The notes under the pieces were generated by a model. The model ran no database searches. It had not been told where the DNA came from and saw only the letters and a list, made by a program, of their open reading frames with translations. Positions 10,401 through 19,614 of a stretch of DNA of 64,000 nt are shown here, piece after piece. Source of the stretch: Cafeteria roenbergensis. Lineage: Eukaryota > Sar > Bigyra > Bicosoecida > Cafeteriaceae. The stretch lies in NCBI GenBank assembly GCA_008330645.1, contig VLTN01000005.1, forward strand, positions 496,001 to 560,000. Direction: 5' to 3'. A program made the position numbers and the translations under genes. Numbering within the stretch: the stretch's first letter is position 1; the number at the start of each line of letters is the position of its first letter.

Positions 10401-13400
10401 GGCCGGGCCCGACGCGCTGGTGTGGCGCGCGGCGGAGGACGCCAGGCTTGCCGTCATGGCCGAGGGCGACGCTGAGGCCGAGGAGGAGGCGCGGGTGGCG
10501 GAGGCCGCGGCAGACGGCGTGGACGAGGCTCGCAGCCGCGGCCTGAGGGCGGGCTGGGCCCGTCGCACTGGAGGGGCAGGACAGGCAGGTGTGGGCGCGG
10601 GTGCTCGCGGCAGCGGCAGCACCGGTGGCGAGGATGACGACGGAGACGAGGCGGCGGCCGCAGCCGAGCGGCACTGGAAGAGGAGTGCGGCCGTTGCCGA
10701 GCGCGCCGCGGCAGCAGCGGCCGGCGCTGCAGACGAGGCCGTGCGGGCCGCAGTTGCAGGCGCCCTGGCGGCAGAGCTTCCCGCGCCCCGGCCCGAGAGC
10801 GAGGCCGCCGAGGAGGCCGCGGCTTGCCACGTCATCGGGGTTTTGGTCGCTTGCGAAGCGGCTGGCAAGGCGATTCCCCGGGGCGCTCTGCCGGCGGCGC
10901 TGGGAGCGCGCGCGGCCCTCGCCCGGCTGGTTTCGACTGTCAGCGCTGTCGCTGGCGCCCTGCTGCCCGCCGAGGTCGTGGCGAGACTCTCTCGCGCGGC
11001 GCTCGCGGCGTGCCTGGGGCCGATCGTTGCCGCCGCAACCCGGCCGGGCGACTCGGCCGCCGCGCCGCCCAGCTCCGAGTCCTCGGCCGCCGCCGTCGTG
11101 TGGCGCGGGCCCTCGAGCTCCTCGCTGCAGACGGCGGCGGCACCTGGGCCAGCCGAGGATGGGCGGGAGCGCTGGCACGAGGGCGACTCACCCGGGAGGC
11201 GCCGGCGCGCGGGCGGGCGCCGCGCGGCTCCGTCGCCCTTCCCGGACGCCCCTGCGCCGCTCTCCGCGCGTGGGCGGCCCCGTCAGCGCTCTCCGGACCC
11301 CTGGCGGGTGTCCGGCGGCGCCCGGGGCGCTGCGGCAGCGGTTTCCTCGGCCGCCTCGGCCGGCCCCGACGACGCAGACGCCGGCTCTGTCGCCTCAGGG
11401 GTGTCCGCCTCGTCGGTTACCGCCCGCTACCGCGCCCTCCTCTCCACGGCCAGCCGCCGGGCGCTGCCTGGGCCGCCGCCGTCGGTGCGTGCCTCCCGGG
11501 CCAGGGCTGACGCTGAGGCGAGCCGCCAGCTGGCGCCCGCGCTGCCGCGCCCCGACGACTGGGCGCCGCCCCGCTCCTCCAGCGCACGGCCCCCCACCGC
11601 GCCCGCGCCCGCGCCCGTGCCCGCGCCCGCGTGGCAGCGCACGAGCAGGGATCGCTCACACGGGCCCCATGCGTCTTTGGCCTCCGCCAAGCCTGCCGCG
11701 GGCCGCGCCATGACGCCCGGCCGCTCGCGCACCGCTTCCAGCGTCAGCGCTGCCCCCCTGGAGCCGTGCATCGGAGCCCGCACGTGCTGGCAGGCTGCCG
11801 GAATCGACATGCCTGCCGACAGCCACGCGGCTGCTGCGGCCACCCACGGCGCCGCGGCAGCAGCCCTGGCAGCAGCCGTCGCCGTCAGCCGCGGCGTCTC
11901 CCCCCACGGCGGTCTCCCGCCTGCTGTCGACGCAGTCGTGCCCTGCCTGGCAGTCGCAGAGGCCCTGGCGGAGGCGGCGACTGCGCTGGCGCACCTCTTC
12001 GGAGCCGCCTCCCTCGAGGTCGCCGGGCCCCGCTGCGACGCCACAGGCCTCCTCGACGAGGCTGCAAGCGAGGCGGCTGACCCGCGCGCTGCTGCGCGTG
12101 TCGGGTCCATGCGCGCGGCAGCCCTCGCCCAGGCGGTGCTTCTGCCGGATGCCGTGGCCGTCTTCGCCGCAGCCAGCGATGCGGCAGCCATGTGCGCTGC
12201 CGTGGGGTCGGCAGCAGCGCGCGACGTTGCGTGCGCCGCGCTCCCGGGCGTGGTCGCGCTCGCCAGCGCCATCACGGGGCGGTATCTCGGCTGCAGGGAC
12301 GCCGAGGCCGTGGCCCTCGCGGGCTGGCGCCGCCGAGAGCAAGAGCGCGCGTACGGCGAGGCTTCGGGCATCTTTGGCGCCGGCTCTGCCAGCGCAGTGC
12401 GTGGCCATCTCGGGCGCGAATTCGACCAGGTCGGCGACGACGACACCAGCGGCGCGTCGGCCAACGCCGCGGCGCGCCCCTTGCGGGCGGGCCGAGAGGA
12501 CGCGGCCATGGAGTGCCTTGCCCTGTGCCCGTCGCTGGGCAGGCTGCTGGCGGCCGCGACGGCGCGGGCAGAGGCCGACGCCGCCCAGACGGCAGCGTTG
12601 CTCTCCGCGTCTTGCTCGGTGGCGAGCCACGGCGACGCCGCGCCCGCTGCCGGTGCGGCGCCTGCCCTGGCAGGCCAGGGGCCCGGGGCGTCGCCGTGGG
12701 TCACGTGGGCGACGACTTCCGCCGTGTGCCTCGTGAGGCTCTGCACGGCGGCTGCGGCGGGCGCTGACTTTGCGGCTGGCCGCTCGTCGGCTGCAGAGCA
12801 AGCAGGCGGTGGGCGCGGCCCTGACGGGACGGCTGCCGAGGACGACGACGAGGCCGCTTCCCTCAGGCGTCAGGATGCCCTGGCAAGGGCCCTGCAGGAG
12901 GCGGGCGCGGCTGGGTCGTGCGGCCGAGCCTCTCTAGGCCTGGGGCTGTCTGCCGCTGTGCTCTCGGGCGCGCTCGACGCTGCGTGGAGCCAGCTGGAGG
13001 CGGCAGCGGGCCGGCCCCGCAAGGAGGCCCGCCGGGCGTGGCGCACAGCCACAGGGGCGGGCGACCCCGAGGCCCTGGCCCGGCGGGCCGAGGCGCTGTA
13101 CGACGAAGCCGACGCTGGCGCGGCTGGGGCGGAGCGGGCGGGCGACGCCGCGGCCGCAGCCAGCCTGGCTGCCGAGGCGGCCGACGGCTGGGTGGCGTGG
13201 TGCGCGTCCGTGCACGGCCTGGTGCGCGGCGGCGGAGCAGAGCTCACCCTCGAGGAGGCGGAGGAGGAGGAGGAGCTCCTGGCCGAGCAGGCTGCCGTCG
13301 CGGGCGCCATCAACGGCCCCGGGCTCTCGCCCTCCGGGGCGGGGTCCGCGTTCGGCGCCGCAGACGCCCTCTTGAAGGCGCAGCGCTGCCGGGAGGGCCT

Positions 13401-16400
13401 GGCCGAGTGGACCGAGGCCTCTGCGACCCCGGTGGCCCGCCTGGCACCGTCCCTGGTGCGGGGCCGAGCGGCGGTGCTTGAGGTCATGGCTGCAGCACTG
13501 GCGGCAGGCACGGAGGCTCCGCCCGTGTCCGCGGCCGCCCGCCCGGCCATCGAGGCGGCAGCCTCTGCCGCTCGCTCCACCGCGGCGCTGCTTGGCCTGC
13601 CGCCCCCGCCGGCGCAGCGGCTTCCGCGCTCGGGCAGCCGCCCGCCCCCGTGCCCTCTCTTTGCCCCGGCACCTCCAGCGGCAGCATCGTCGTCTTCGTC
13701 GTCGTCTTCGTCGTCGTCTTCTTCGGCCTCCCGGGCTGCCGCTGGCGGCGACAAGCGCCGCACAAGCAGCGCGCTCGCGCCGGCGTCCGCGCTCGGGCTC
13801 ATGGCCGCTGCGACCGACGACTCGCTGCCCGCCGTTGCCGCGGCGCCCTCCGCCCTCCCGGGGGCAGCGGGCCTGCTCTGGCAGGCCGCCGCGGAGGGCC
13901 TCGCCGCTGCTGCTGCCTCGGGCAACGACTCGGGCTCCGAGGCGCTGGAGGCGGGCGCCGGCGCTGTGCTGCTGGCTCTCACCCAGGCAGCAGCCGCTCG
14001 CGTTGCGGCGACCCTGCCGCGCCCCAACAGCCCCCAGGCCGCAGCCTCCGGGCCGCACCAGTCCTCCCTCACCTGCAAGGGCCCCTCCCTGGTCCGGGCG
14101 GCGCTCGCGCTCGTCGCGCGGACGCTGCGCGCCTCGCCCCGCTCCGCTGACGGACCAGCGCCAGACGGGGCGGCGGCCGGCGACGCGGCGTCCAGGTCGG
14201 GGGGCTCCAGTGCCCTCGCGACGGCCGTTTCTCTCGCCGGCGTGGCGTGCGCCGCTGCCGCAAGCGCCGAGGCCGCCGCCCGCTGCGCCGCCAAGACCGC
14301 GACCGGTGGCGGGGGCGCTCCGGAGACCGCGGCTGCGATCTGCGGCTCCCTGCTGCGGTGGGCGGTGGCCGGCCTGGCCCCGCCTCGGGCCACCCTCGCG
14401 CTGCCCCCGCTGCCCGAGGAGGTGGACGAGGCCGCGCTGGCGGGTGTCCAGAGCGAGCTGGAGCCGCTTCCGGCGGCAGCCTGCCTGCTCGACCCGCAGC
14501 CCCTCGACGCCGCCGTCGCCGTCGCCACGTCTGCCGCCGCCGCTCTCCAGCACGCCGCCAAGCACCCGGCGGTGGCGACCACCCCTGCCTCGGCGGTCGC
14601 CCTGGAGCGCCTCGCGTCCTGGACCGCCCGTCTCGGCGGCGCCCTCTCGCGGTTCCGCATGGGCCTGGACCTGGTGCCCGCCGGCACGGTCGGCTGCGGC
14701 CACGCTGCCGCTGCCATCGCCGCCGGCAGCGACGGCGCCGCGCTCAGCGCTGTGCCCGATGCGATGGCGCTCGGCTCCCCTCCGCCGCCCCCGCTCGTGT
14801 GCCTGAGCTCTGCCGATCCTTCCGGTGCGCCGGAGGCCGTTCGCGAGTGCCTCAGCCTCGCCTCTGGCGTTGCACCGGACGCGGCCCTGGTGCTGTGCGA
14901 CCTCCTCTGTCGCCTGCACGTGGGCGGGCAGGTGCTGCGCGGGGCGGCCGTGGCGCCAAGGGCGAGCCCTGGGCAGCCCGGACCAGGAGCTGCTGCGGGC
15001 GGCGGCCGAGGCCAACGGCGGCGTGGCTCGGTCCTCGAGCAGGCAGCGGACGCGGCCAGCGCTGCACGTGGCAGCTCGCGCTTCGGGCGCCCCGCGGGCA
15101 GCAGCAGCAGCGGCAGCAGCAGCCGCGGAAGCGACGAGGGCGACGACGAGCTCGACGGCGAAGCTCGCGGAGGAGGCTTTGGCGGGGAGTCCAAAACGGA
15201 GGGAGGGGGGGCAGGCCAGTGGGCTGGGCGCCGTGGGGGGAGCGCCGCAGCCGCCGGCGGCACCCCTCGCGCTGGCGCTGGCGCTGGCGCTGGCGGCTCC
15301 CCGTGGACCAGCTCGGGGGGCGCGTCGCGGGCGTCAGACTGCGCCATCGGCCGCTCCCTGGTGGAGGACGACAGCGGGCTCGACGACGCGGTCGGGGCGG
15401 CGCACGCCCTCGCGCTGCGCTTCGCACTCCTGGACACGCTGTGGAGGCGTCGCCTGTGGTGCGCGGCTGGCGCAGAGCTGGCGGACGGCGGTCTGTCTGG
15501 CACAATCGTCGACTCGCTGTGGCTTCGCTGGGCTGCAGCGGCGACGGGTGGGGGCGGGCCCTCGACCTCGGCCTCCAGCGCCGGCGGAGGCGCTGTCTCG
15601 AGGCCAATCACGGTCGCGTCCGAGGCGGGAGTGCGGCAGGCGGTGGTCGTGGTTCGCGGCGCGCCTGGCGGTGGCGCGAGCAAGACCACCGCCGCCGCCG
15701 CTGCCGCTGCCGAGGCGGTGGCTGCCATGGGGCCCCGCCTGCTGACGGAAGGGTCCAGCCCCGCCCCCACTGCCGCCGCCGCGCTTGGCTTGGTGTGGGA
15801 CCCGGCCGGAGAGGCTCGGTCCGTCGCCCAGAGCCTGCATCACTGGCGTCGAGGGGCCGGTCCGCTCGAGCGCGGTTCCGTTATCAGCTTCCCTGCGGCC
15901 ACCCTGCCGCCCTCGGCTCCTCGCTGGGACTCGGCGCCGCGCGCTGCGGCAAGGCGTGTGCAGGTGTTGGCGGAGATCGGGGCCGCCGCGGCCTCCTCCG
16001 CCATCGCGGCGGGCGAGGCGAAGCTCGGCGCTGCCGTGTGGCGCTCGCTTCAGGCCGCGCTGGAGCGAGAGGGCCGCGTCCTGCTCAACGCTGCGGAGCG
16101 CGCCCACCTCCTGCGAGACGCGCGCGCTTCGCTGGTCGACAGCGCCGGCGAGGACTTTGGCCGTGGCGCCGCAAGCAGCCTTGGCGCGTCAGCCTCGGCC
16201 CCGTCGCCCGCTGCCAGCCGCCTCGCCTCGTGCCACGCTGGCGCGTCTCTCATTCGCGCCTCTGCGACGCTGGCGGGCTCCTCCCGGACGGCCGTTGATC
16301 CTGCCGCGGCCCGAGCCGCGGAGGCCCTCACAGAGGGACAGTGGGACGCCGTGGGCCGCATCCAGGCGCTCATAGGCGTGGCGGCAGAGGCGGCCAAGTC

Positions 16401-19400
16401 GGCTGACAGGGCCAGCGCCACGTGGACGCTCGCCTCCCGCAAGGAGGCAGAGCCCGTGCTCTTCGCCGTCTGCTTCGCAGGCGCGGCCGCCCGTCCGCAG
16501 AGCAGGCCGGCAGAGCCAGACTCGCACAAGCGCAGCACGCCGGGACAAGCAGGCGGCGGCGGCGGCGGCAGCGGCAGCGGCAGCGGCGGAGGCGGAGGTG
16601 GCGGGACCGCGGGTCCGTCCTCTGAATGGTGGGTGTACCGCATGGAGCCGGGAGAGTGCGGGCATCACCTTGCGGCCTCGCTGGAGGAGCAGTACCGTGG
16701 CGCGACGGTGCTCGGTCCGGATGTCCCAGTGACGCTCGGCGCGCCGCCGCCGGGCATGCGCGGCGATGCCGACGCTTCGCCGCAGCCTGGCATCGGCGGC
16801 CTGCCCGGCAACTGCCCCCTGGTCTGGCTGGGCGCCGGTGCTCGAGCCGCCGCCGCATCCGCAAAGCTTGTCCGCCGGCCAGACGCCTCTTCCTCGGCTC
16901 ACGGGCGGCGCAACGCGGCCGGCAGCTCTGCCGGTCAGTCCACCCCGTTTTCTGCGTCGGCATCGGCCGGGGCGGGCGCGGCATCGCCGGGGTCCGGCGG
17001 CTTCGCGACGGCGGCGGAGCGCGATGCCATCGCGGCGGAGCAAAACGCAGCAGCGCACGGAGGCCTGGCATGGGCGTCTGGGCGCACGCCCCCGACACTC
17101 CCGGGCCACGTGCACGTCGTCCCGGTGACGTCGACGACCCGCCGGTCCCTCTCGGGCGAGGGCGAGGATCTCGAGCCCATCGCTCGCTGCTTCGTCTCGC
17201 GCGAGGCCACGGCTCGCCTCGCCGCGTGGGCTCCGCCGTCGGAGGAGGGGGCCGGCATTGCGGTCGGCCGGCGGGCCGCGGCCCCGGGTTCGGGCGCAGG
17301 GCTTGCCAGTCGCGCGGCAGCGCCCAGGCCCCCTCCCACCACCCACCCGCTCTCCACTGCCGCGGCGGGCGGGTCGCTGCCGCTCATCGCCGCTGGCTTC
17401 GACAAGAAGCACCCGGTGGACGAGTTCGTCACCGACGCCTCCACGTCCGCCGTGGTTGCGGTGGACCTGGCGCTGGGCAGCGGCGCCTCTGGCGACGAGT
17501 GGCCCGGTGCCGCCGACGATCTCGGCATGTGGCTGGCGGACGAGCCCTCCACCGAGGCCCTGGCCGCCGGCCGCATCATCGGCTCCGAGCTCGCCCCCGG
17601 CTCCCTCGCCGGGGGTGGGGGGCCCCCGCCCCCCGATGCCGGCGGTCGCTGGAGGGGCTGGGTGGACGCTCACAGAGAGGGCGCACTGCTCCCGGTGGCG
17701 CTGCCGTGCCCGCTTCCGTGGCTCACCCGCCGCGCCAGGGCGGGCCGCGTCCGCATCACGGCGCAGCCGCTTGTGCTGGCGGCGTCGGAGGTGCTGGCAG
17801 CCTCGACGCGGCGCCTGGTGAGCCGGCTGCGCTGGGTGTTTGCGAGCTCCGTGGCGCCAGACGGCGAGCTCGTGCGCGTGCTCGACGGCGGGACGGGCCT
17901 GGGTGCCGCGTCCGCCTCTGAGCCGACGACGCTGCGACTTCAGGACGACGCGGCGAAGGAGCTTGCCGCGGCGGGGCTCAGCGGCCACGGCGCGGGGGCG
18001 GGGGGCGGCTTTGCCTCGGCCGAGGAGGGCGACGAGGAGGAGTCTGCTGGCCTGGACATGGGCTGGGACGGCATTCTGCGGGGAGCGCCGGGCCAGGCTG
18101 ACCCCGGGCCCGGCCTGGCAGGGGACGCTGTGCAGTGGGGCGGTGTCCCGCTGGGAGGCGTCCGCGACGCCACGCCGGGGGTCGCGGCCATCACGGGCGC
18201 GGGCTCGCCTGTTCACGCCGGTGACGAAGACTTCGACGCCTGCCTGGCGGAGCTGCGCGAGTCTGCGGGACTGGCAGCCGACGGGCCGGGCAGCAGCAAG
18301 GTGTTCGGCCTTGGCGGCCCCGCCGTGGGCGGCTCAGCGGCGAGGGCGCGAGGCGCCTCTGGTAACAGCGCCCTGGGGGCCAGCGGCCTGAGCGGCTTGC
18401 CGTCCCGCTTGCAGCAGATGGCTGACGCGCGTCGCCAGTCGAAGCGCCTTCGCCGCGGGGGCGCGGGCTTGCGCCTGCAGCCGATCCACCTCGACATCAC
18501 CGACGGGGCCAAGGACACGCCGACGGGGACTCCCTCGCCCTCCGGCCAGCGGAGCCCGCGCAACTCCCCGTCGCACTCGCCGCGCGTGACCAACATCGTT
18601 GCCGGCCTGTCGTTGCGCCGGCTCAACCCCACCCGGTCCGTGCTGCACCTGTCCACGCCAGTGGCAGAGCCAGGGACGCCCCGCACTCCCGCCGGCCAGG
18701 GCGCGGAGTTCTGGGGCGACGCTGCCGGCGCTGCTACCACTCCGTTCGCGACCATGGGCTTCGACCCCGCCGTCGCGGCTCGCCGCGCAACCGCCTCCAT
18801 GTCGTGGACGCGTACCATGGTCCCGGCCAGCGCGGCGTCGGAGCAGCGCGGCTTGGGCATCGGGGGCGGGCACAACGGCGCGGAGGACGCGGATGATCCC
18901 ACCGCCGACTTGGGCGGCGTGCGCAACGACCCGCTCGTGATTCCTGCCCTCGTTCCCGCCGCGTGGGCTGGCAGCGATGCGAGCGTGCCCGAGGGTGGGG
19001 GTGCTTCGGCAGGAGCGGCAGAGAGCGACGTCGTGGCCGCCAGCAGTGCCGCTGCGGTCCTGTTTGCAGCGCTCATGGATTCCCTCTCCCCCTCCCTCAG
19101 TGCCGTGGGAGGGGCCGCCTGCGCGCAGCAGGTGCTCGTCGACTACGTCGAGCTGAAGCGCAAGCTCGTCCAGTTCACTCGCACCACCATGCGCCAGGAC
19201 ATCATTCGCCAGAACCGCGAACTCCGGGCGCAGGGGCTGGAGCCGATGCCCATCGACGCTGACGCCATCGAGGCGCAGCTGCCGAAGCGGGTCCACCCCC
19301 TTGTGCGCCGGCTCGCACGGCAGGTGGCAGCAATGCAGCGCATCGCGGGTGAGGCCGTGCGCCTCCACCGCCGGCTGTGCAGGTTGGAGGGCACCATTGT

Positions 19401-19614
19401 GGACCAGTCCGCGGAAGCGGCGCTGGCCGAGGCGCTGGCCGCACTGCCCCCTGGAACGGACGAGTCTGCCGTCGTCACCGCCGCCGGATTCCGGTCCGGC
19501 CTGCTCACCCGAGAGCAGCGGCGGGTGCTCCTGGCCGACGCTACAGCTCGGCTGCAAGCGCACGCTGTGCAGGCCGCTCCCACTGAGGTGCCCAGCGCCC
19601 AAGCGGCTTGGTGA
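7465..19614 (+). CDS. Giant DOCK-like guanine nucleotide exchange factor (C2/DHR1-like and DHR2-like regions)
   Basis: One uninterrupted exon encodes 4,049 residues from ATG 7465. Upstream in-frame ATGs lie in, or close to, the antisense of the divergent transporter and were discarded. Residues about 210-460 resemble a C2/DHR1 domain (GRNDVFLNCRRLLAIP, then AFAFLPLTRPGGSALPN and ALRLYPG). Residues about 2950-3930 resemble a DHR2/DOCKER domain in motif order: helical segment, EPVLFAVCFAG, WWVYRMEPGE, SLEEQYRGATVLG, PGHVHVVPVT, then PCPLPWLTRRARAGR with QPLVLAASEVLA (compare the FPYIKTR...LTPIEVA region of DOCKs), and a late helix VDYVELKRKLVQF. DOCK proteins activate Rac/Cdc42 GTPases at membranes. 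The roughly 2,400-residue middle is Ala-rich and helical, with Gly, Ser and acidic low-complexity tracts. DOCKs are usually about 1,800-2,200 residues. Similarity is distant, so the family call is tentative; the gene is secure. Confidence 0.62.
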   Translation: MAARSYAGFPDADQPGPRAAATGHAARIASGDLVPWVPGPCVSVFVELPRRVEEDEDAGLPMDDADLDWRLSLWDGSRRRISADARAAVIPTASEGTSGPRVRVVRFDLPVDRTWPPSAPLTLSLQAVLGDHVLASGSCRISLCDAPAPAGRAGDATSAPFGRVVPVRVALARSHGDPPTHRLVAGARAAPDPPAARPGTEALSACLGVAPVRWAAFSTWGGAAPVPASCLTAGDLLAPGRNDVFLNCRRLLAIPTRFLSGTGGPAGDAADSGADSGALVGKAMPLCLGSTTMLVALCRGDGSLASPLRVMGSASVSRSGSWKAALAREVAVSIPAASEGLASQPAAGSRGATAAGDVSPGALGGDASLFVLFILATPPPDAVDDPSAASSTPGTAGAALPVAAAFAFLPLTRPGGSALPNASMALRLYPGSPPRLPAGPSGGPALRSAGPCPIDVTVDVVPVAAFGSRSAGPSRDGGSDADLPEGLRGLGVHCLAAAPAPALLASSRHRSPRSPPGSTLADAVAAAQAIGAFPSVLLVRPELVSSRVVSDAPLAALLRAAASGPPGADRGGWAAPVASPAAGSTRTGYAHGVHSGSAAAALLGALSEASSSPAGDGAAIAIAVRAAARAQAQLGGAAVPRREAAGLGPDGATLATALDGAAPTGLFKARRHLLRLLARLLARSLASAGADPSKPLTRPDALPIHRPPSASLAGSPSAADGFHDADSAAATAGFAPADDHRGDAEAAWRARLVLELLLRATSVLTSSEELCTPECAAAADECIWAMDSDAGSGAVPGSALQPAAAGQEGCLPPSMSGTVTRLARAKAIAALRQVATAPAGTFAGLAIARPHGAAGEADSASTGPDGALGARPLPSHHVGGAAQLAGRAEPADGPFRRRGTASRRAGGADGNAEAEAAADADAADADTDADARKRRSAASAGQLAPLLLDEMVAALRGWGLLAASACRRAAASGGLHGEQAGPDALVWRAAEDARLAVMAEGDAEAEEEARVAEAAADGVDEARSRGLRAGWARRTGGAGQAGVGAGARGSGSTGGEDDDGDEAAAAAERHWKRSAAVAERAAAAAAGAADEAVRAAVAGALAAELPAPRPESEAAEEAAACHVIGVLVACEAAGKAIPRGALPAALGARAALARLVSTVSAVAGALLPAEVVARLSRAALAACLGPIVAAATRPGDSAAAPPSSESSAAAVVWRGPSSSSLQTAAAPGPAEDGRERWHEGDSPGRRRRAGGRRAAPSPFPDAPAPLSARGRPRQRSPDPWRVSGGARGAAAAVSSAASAGPDDADAGSVASGVSASSVTARYRALLSTASRRALPGPPPSVRASRARADAEASRQLAPALPRPDDWAPPRSSSARPPTAPAPAPVPAPAWQRTSRDRSHGPHASLASAKPAAGRAMTPGRSRTASSVSAAPLEPCIGARTCWQAAGIDMPADSHAAAAATHGAAAAALAAAVAVSRGVSPHGGLPPAVDAVVPCLAVAEALAEAATALAHLFGAASLEVAGPRCDATGLLDEAASEAADPRAAARVGSMRAAALAQAVLLPDAVAVFAAASDAAAMCAAVGSAAARDVACAALPGVVALASAITGRYLGCRDAEAVALAGWRRREQERAYGEASGIFGAGSASAVRGHLGREFDQVGDDDTSGASANAAARPLRAGREDAAMECLALCPSLGRLLAAATARAEADAAQTAALLSASCSVASHGDAAPAAGAAPALAGQGPGASPWVTWATTSAVCLVRLCTAAAAGADFAAGRSSAAEQAGGGRGPDGTAAEDDDEAASLRRQDALARALQEAGAAGSCGRASLGLGLSAAVLSGALDAAWSQLEAAAGRPRKEARRAWRTATGAGDPEALARRAEALYDEADAGAAGAERAGDAAAAASLAAEAADGWVAWCASVHGLVRGGGAELTLEEAEEEEELLAEQAAVAGAINGPGLSPSGAGSAFGAADALLKAQRCREGLAEWTEASATPVARLAPSLVRGRAAVLEVMAAALAAGTEAPPVSAAARPAIEAAASAARSTAALLGLPPPPAQRLPRSGSRPPPCPLFAPAPPAAASSSSSSSSSSSSSASRAAAGGDKRRTSSALAPASALGLMAAATDDSLPAVAAAPSALPGAAGLLWQAAAEGLAAAAASGNDSGSEALEAGAGAVLLALTQAAAARVAATLPRPNSPQAAASGPHQSSLTCKGPSLVRAALALVARTLRASPRSADGPAPDGAAAGDAASRSGGSSALATAVSLAGVACAAAASAEAAARCAAKTATGGGGAPETAAAICGSLLRWAVAGLAPPRATLALPPLPEEVDEAALAGVQSELEPLPAAACLLDPQPLDAAVAVATSAAAALQHAAKHPAVATTPASAVALERLASWTARLGGALSRFRMGLDLVPAGTVGCGHAAAAIAAGSDGAALSAVPDAMALGSPPPPPLVCLSSADPSGAPEAVRECLSLASGVAPDAALVLCDLLCRLHVGGQVLRGAAVAPRASPGQPGPGAAAGGGRGQRRRGSVLEQAADAASAARGSSRFGRPAGSSSSGSSSRGSDEGDDELDGEARGGGFGGESKTEGGGAGQWAGRRGGSAAAAGGTPRAGAGAGAGGSPWTSSGGASRASDCAIGRSLVEDDSGLDDAVGAAHALALRFALLDTLWRRRLWCAAGAELADGGLSGTIVDSLWLRWAAAATGGGGPSTSASSAGGGAVSRPITVASEAGVRQAVVVVRGAPGGGASKTTAAAAAAAEAVAAMGPRLLTEGSSPAPTAAAALGLVWDPAGEARSVAQSLHHWRRGAGPLERGSVISFPAATLPPSAPRWDSAPRAAARRVQVLAEIGAAAASSAIAAGEAKLGAAVWRSLQAALEREGRVLLNAAERAHLLRDARASLVDSAGEDFGRGAASSLGASASAPSPAASRLASCHAGASLIRASATLAGSSRTAVDPAAARAAEALTEGQWDAVGRIQALIGVAAEAAKSADRASATWTLASRKEAEPVLFAVCFAGAAARPQSRPAEPDSHKRSTPGQAGGGGGGSGSGSGGGGGGGTAGPSSEWWVYRMEPGECGHHLAASLEEQYRGATVLGPDVPVTLGAPPPGMRGDADASPQPGIGGLPGNCPLVWLGAGARAAAASAKLVRRPDASSSAHGRRNAAGSSAGQSTPFSASASAGAGAASPGSGGFATAAERDAIAAEQNAAAHGGLAWASGRTPPTLPGHVHVVPVTSTTRRSLSGEGEDLEPIARCFVSREATARLAAWAPPSEEGAGIAVGRRAAAPGSGAGLASRAAAPRPPPTTHPLSTAAAGGSLPLIAAGFDKKHPVDEFVTDASTSAVVAVDLALGSGASGDEWPGAADDLGMWLADEPSTEALAAGRIIGSELAPGSLAGGGGPPPPDAGGRWRGWVDAHREGALLPVALPCPLPWLTRRARAGRVRITAQPLVLAASEVLAASTRRLVSRLRWVFASSVAPDGELVRVLDGGTGLGAASASEPTTLRLQDDAAKELAAAGLSGHGAGAGGGFASAEEGDEEESAGLDMGWDGILRGAPGQADPGPGLAGDAVQWGGVPLGGVRDATPGVAAITGAGSPVHAGDEDFDACLAELRESAGLAADGPGSSKVFGLGGPAVGGSAARARGASGNSALGASGLSGLPSRLQQMADARRQSKRLRRGGAGLRLQPIHLDITDGAKDTPTGTPSPSGQRSPRNSPSHSPRVTNIVAGLSLRRLNPTRSVLHLSTPVAEPGTPRTPAGQGAEFWGDAAGAATTPFATMGFDPAVAARRATASMSWTRTMVPASAASEQRGLGIGGGHNGAEDADDPTADLGGVRNDPLVIPALVPAAWAGSDASVPEGGGASAGAAESDVVAASSAAAVLFAALMDSLSPSLSAVGGAACAQQVLVDYVELKRKLVQFTRTTMRQDIIRQNRELRAQGLEPMPIDADAIEAQLPKRVHPLVRRLARQVAAMQRIAGEAVRLHRRLCRLEGTIVDQSAEAALAEALAALPPGTDESAVVTAAGFRSGLLTREQRRVLLADATARLQAHAVQAAPTEVPSAQAAW
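13689..13730 (+). repeat. Imperfect TCG/TCT triplet tract (poly-Ser)
   Basis: Imperfect TCG/TCT triplets run in frame inside the DOCK-like gene. They encode an uninterrupted serine run in a disordered linker. Confidence 0.8.

Noticed and set aside
12870-15770. 966-residue reverse-strand open frame inside the DOCK-like gene
   Set aside because: No domain, composition typical of antisense G+C-rich coding DNA, and it lies fully within a better-supported exon.
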